In this document: positions 4,880 to 6,874 of the stretch, piece by piece | Layout: every line of letters begins with the position of its first letter | Numbering within the stretch: the stretch's first letter is position 1 | Assembly (NCBI GenBank): GCA_003233295.1 | Contig: QILJ01000178.1 | Coordinates: 1 to 6,874 of the forward strand | Source of the DNA: Ignavibacteria bacterium | GTDB lineage: Bacteria > Bacteroidota > Ignavibacteria > Ignavibacteriales > Melioribacteraceae | Length of the DNA stretch: 6,874 nt | Direction: 5' to 3' | Notes under the pieces: model-generated | What the model saw: the letters and a program-made list of their open reading frames with translations, nothing else | What the model was told of the DNA's origin: nothing | Databases searched by the model: none | Made by a program: the position numbers and the translations under genes

Positions 4880-6507
4880 TAAGTACAAGCAATATATCGC
4901 TGAGTTATGGTAAACGAGCATTATTTGAAGAAGTAAATTTGAAATTTACACCAGGAAACTGTTACGGAATTATTGGAGCAAACGGATCGGGTAAATCAAC
5001 TTTTATTAAGGTCCTTTCGGGTGAGGTTGAACAAACAACAGGAAATGTTATAGTAACACCCGGCGAGAGGCTTGCTACTTTGAAACAGGATCAATTTGAG
5101 TTTGATGAATACCAAGTTATTAAAACTGTAGTAATGGGGCATCAAAAACTTTATTCAATAATGGAAGAAAGAGACGCCCTTTACGCAAAGGAAGATTTTA
5201 GCGATGAGGATGGAATTAGAGCTGCTGAACTTGAAGGAGAATTTGGAGAAATGTATGGATGGGAATCAGAATCCGAAGCTGCAGAATTACTAAGCGGTTT
5301 AGGAATTGGTGATGAGAATCATACAAAACTTATGAAGGATTTATCAGGAAACGAAAAAGTAAAAGTTCTTTTGGCTCAAGCTCTATTCGGAAACCCAGAT
5401 ATCCTGCTATTAGATGAACCCACGAACCATCTAGATATTATCTCTATTGGTTGGTTAGAAGATTTTCTTGAGAAATTTAAAAATACAGTAATTGTTATTT
5501 CGCATGATAGACATTTTATCAATAAAGTATGTACTCATATTGCTGATATTGATTACGGACACATTGAGATGTATACTGGCAATTATGATTTCTGGTTGGA
5601 AAGCAGTCAACTTGCGGCAAAACAAGCAAAGGATTCCAATAAAAAAATTGAAGCGAAAAGGGCTGAACTACAAGAATTTATTGATCGTTTCAGTGCGAAT
5701 GCATCTAAATCCAAACAGGCAACATCAAGGAAAAAGCAGCTTGATAATCTAACGCTTGCAGACATAAAGCCATCCTCACGTAAAATGCCTTACATTGCTT
5801 TTAAGTCAGAGCGAGAGGCAGGCAACAATTTACTTGAAATAGAAAATCTAACAAAAAATTATGGCGAAGAAATCATTTTGAATGATTTAACATTCAAAGT
5901 GGAAAGAGGTGATAAAATTGCACTTGTGGGCCCCAACGATGTTGTGAAAACTACACTATTTAACATTCTAACAAATAACGAGGATTCGGATCAGGGAAGT
6001 TTTACTTGGGGATCAACAACTAAAATTGCGTATTTCCCAAAAGATAATGCTGAATTTTTCAACGTAGATTTAAATCTCATTGACTGGCTTCGCCAATACT
6101 CAAAAGAGAAAGAAGAATCATATATACGAGGATTTTTGGGAAGAATGCTTTTCAGCGGTCAAGAATCTTTGAAGAAAGCTAGTGTGCTCTCAGGAGGAGA
6201 GCGTGTGCGCTGCTTGCTTGCAAAAATGATGTTATCCAATCCAAATGTTTTACTTTTAGATGGGCCTACTTATCACCTTGATATGGAAGCTATCTCTGCG
6301 TTAAATAATAGTCTAATCGATTTTCCGGGAACGATAATTTTTAGTTCGCATGATCACCAGTTTATCCAAACAATTGCAAACAGAATAATAGAGATAATAC
6401 CTTCTGGAATTATTGACAAACGTATGAATTTTGACGAATACTTAAATGATGATAAAATTAAGAATATTCATATGAATGTATATCATGAAGAGGCGATCAA
6501 TATTTAA
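4876..6507 (+). CDS. ABC-F family ATPase, YbiT-type, with one degenerate composite ATP site
   Basis: A soluble protein of 543 residues with two ABC domains and no membrane segments. ABC-F proteins bind the ribosomal E site and act on the peptidyl-transferase centre. Domain 1 has Walker A GANGSGKS (34-41), Q-loop KQDQF (70-74), signature LSGNE (156-160), Walker B DILLLDEP (175-182, Glu181) and switch His210. A charged linker, the P-site-tRNA-interacting region (about 240-315, including RFSANASKSKQATSR), matches E. coli YbiT closely. Domain 2 has GPNDVVKTT (352-360) for GPNGVGKTT, PKD at 388-390 where a Q-loop Gln is expected, a normal signature LSGGE (438-442), LLLDGPTYHLD (459-469) for LLLDEPTNHLD, and SHDHQF with His492. 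The changes fall on one composite site only. A short non-homologous tail (about 527-543) ends the protein. Upstream lie a Bacteroidota promoter, a long leader and a possible leader ORF. Housekeeping translation factor and resistance protein both remain possible. Confidence 0.93.
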   Translation: MISTSNISLSYGKRALFEEVNLKFTPGNCYGIIGANGSGKSTFIKVLSGEVEQTTGNVIVTPGERLATLKQDQFEFDEYQVIKTVVMGHQKLYSIMEERDALYAKEDFSDEDGIRAAELEGEFGEMYGWESESEAAELLSGLGIGDENHTKLMKDLSGNEKVKVLLAQALFGNPDILLLDEPTNHLDIISIGWLEDFLEKFKNTVIVISHDRHFINKVCTHIADIDYGHIEMYTGNYDFWLESSQLAAKQAKDSNKKIEAKRAELQEFIDRFSANASKSKQATSRKKQLDNLTLADIKPSSRKMPYIAFKSEREAGNNLLEIENLTKNYGEEIILNDLTFKVERGDKIALVGPNDVVKTTLFNILTNNEDSDQGSFTWGSTTKIAYFPKDNAEFFNVDLNLIDWLRQYSKEKEESYIRGFLGRMLFSGQESLKKASVLSGGERVRCLLAKMMLSNPNVLLLDGPTYHLDMEAISALNNSLIDFPGTIIFSSHDHQFIQTIANRIIEIIPSGIIDKRMNFDEYLNDDKIKNIHMNVYHEEAINI

Positions 6508-6796
6508 CCCAAACTAATTATTTGAAGAAGCCTAATGACTAGTCGACTTACTCGTTCTAAGTGGTTGCACAATTTCTATTATAACCAACTGGGTACAAAT
6601 CCCTAAGACCGAGCATGTAAGGGCAGGTAGTATTAAACACTGCTTATTTCCCATATTTATTGTCTGTTTCTTCTTGTAATACATAAGCTCGGTTTAAGTA
6701 TCACACTTTTCTCTAATTATTTTGACAGTAATATAATCCATAAAAAAAGTTCCAAAATATTTATATTGGATTTCTGTAATTAATAAGTGAGAAATT
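6508..6796. other. Intergenic region between ABC-F and zwf genes
   Basis: No ORF with family character was found. The stretch contains the imperfect inverted repeat at 6608-6693 and a smaller pair TGGTT (6562-6566) with AACCA (6583-6587). TATAAT (6732-6737) lies only 4 nt after TTGACA (6722-6727), too close to act as one sigma-70 promoter. The zwf start signals should lie in the last 100 bases but no consensus promoter is evident. Confidence 0.5.
6608..6693. repeat. Imperfect inverted repeat downstream of the ABC-F gene
   Basis: ACCGAGC (6608-6614) is perfectly complementary to GCTCGGT (6687-6693). The pairing extends with ATGTA against TACAT across a two-base bulge, giving 12 bp in all. The enclosed sequence contains GGGCAG and CTGC/CCC segments that can pair weakly. 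No T-tract follows, so it is not a standard terminator. It could be a 3' UTR structure or the ends of a small mobile palindrome. Confidence 0.45.
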
Positions 6797-6874
6797 ATGA
6801 AAAAACCAGAGAATCAAATAATAGTTATTTTTGGAGCTTCGGGTGATTTGACGAAAAGAAAGCTTGTTCCTTCA
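6797..6874 (+). CDS. zwf: Glucose-6-phosphate 1-dehydrogenase, N-terminal 26 codons (3' end outside window)
   Basis: This is the start of the enzyme that oxidises glucose 6-phosphate to 6-phosphogluconolactone with NAD(P)+, the first step of the oxidative pentose phosphate pathway. After a short lead the protein reads IIVIFGASGDLTKRKLVPS. GASGDL (13-18) is the nucleotide-binding GxxGDL loop and LTKRKLVP is the conserved family start, with Ser where Ala is usual. The ATG at 6797 gives the expected lead length, and a GTGAG lies a few bases upstream as a weak ribosome site. Only the beginning is visible, so integrity and cofactor preference cannot be judged. Confidence 0.93.
   Translation, partial: MKKPENQIIVIFGASGDLTKRKLVPS

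Noticed and set aside
5492..5752. Open frame of 86 codons overlapping the ABC-F gene in another frame.
   Set aside because: It overlaps the well-supported ABC-F linker region and resembles no known protein.
6551..6614. tRNA-like pieces: GGGTACAAATCCC like a T-arm and a 6-of-7 acceptor pairing (6551-6557 with 6607-6613).
   Set aside because: Total length is about 10 nt too short, the T-stem has only three pairs, and there is no proper D-arm or anticodon arm. At best a fossil.
6722..6737. TTGACA and TATAAT close together upstream of zwf.
   Set aside because: The spacer is 4 nt, so they cannot form one sigma-70 promoter, and neither has a partner at 16-18 nt.

Overview
The window is AT-rich (roughly 35% G+C by eye) and looks like chromosomal DNA from the Bacteroidota/Chlorobiota/Ignavibacteria side of the tree. 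The evidence is a textbook Bacteroidota-type promoter (TTG, 20-nt spacer, TACCTTTG) at 4638-4668, mostly weak or absent Shine-Dalgarno sites, and protein variants (group III PFK, VF530, YwbE, YbiT-type ABC-F) common there. No rRNA, intact tRNA, CRISPR array or insertion sequence was found. The phylum-level placement is an inference.

Left part, plus strand (1-2148): the 3' end of a UvrD/PcrA helicase gene is followed after 30 nt by a complete 6-phosphofructokinase gene. The active-site residues Asp104 and Lys124 of the latter predict pyrophosphate rather than ATP as phosphoryl donor. A structured, non-coding 3' region with mutually exclusive hairpins leads into a perfect 13-bp intrinsic terminator.

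Middle, minus strand (3637 down to 2206): a tight operon of four small genes, read as VF530 (DUF2132), YwbE (DUF2196), a type-1 RNase H, and a YaiI/YqxD (DUF188) gene. Spacings are 0, 5 and 17 nt. The last gene is broken by two in-frame stop codons but has no frameshift. The first three look intact. All four are nucleic-acid-associated or uncharacterised, so the cluster may be a small DNA/RNA housekeeping module.

Right part, plus strand (3895-6874): a GNAT acetyltransferase gene; a decayed 78-bp palindromic intergenic repeat; a Bacteroidota promoter with a leader of about 200 nt carrying a possible 19-codon upstream ORF; an ABC-F ATPase of the YbiT type; a 289-nt gap with an imperfect inverted repeat; and the first 26 codons of glucose-6-phosphate dehydrogenase (zwf).

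The most striking observation concerns the ABC-F protein. Every motif that builds one of its two composite ATP sites is degenerate (Walker A, Q-loop and Walker B of domain 2, plus the signature of domain 1), while every motif of the other site is canonical. That pattern suggests a one-site, asymmetric ABC-F rather than random decay.
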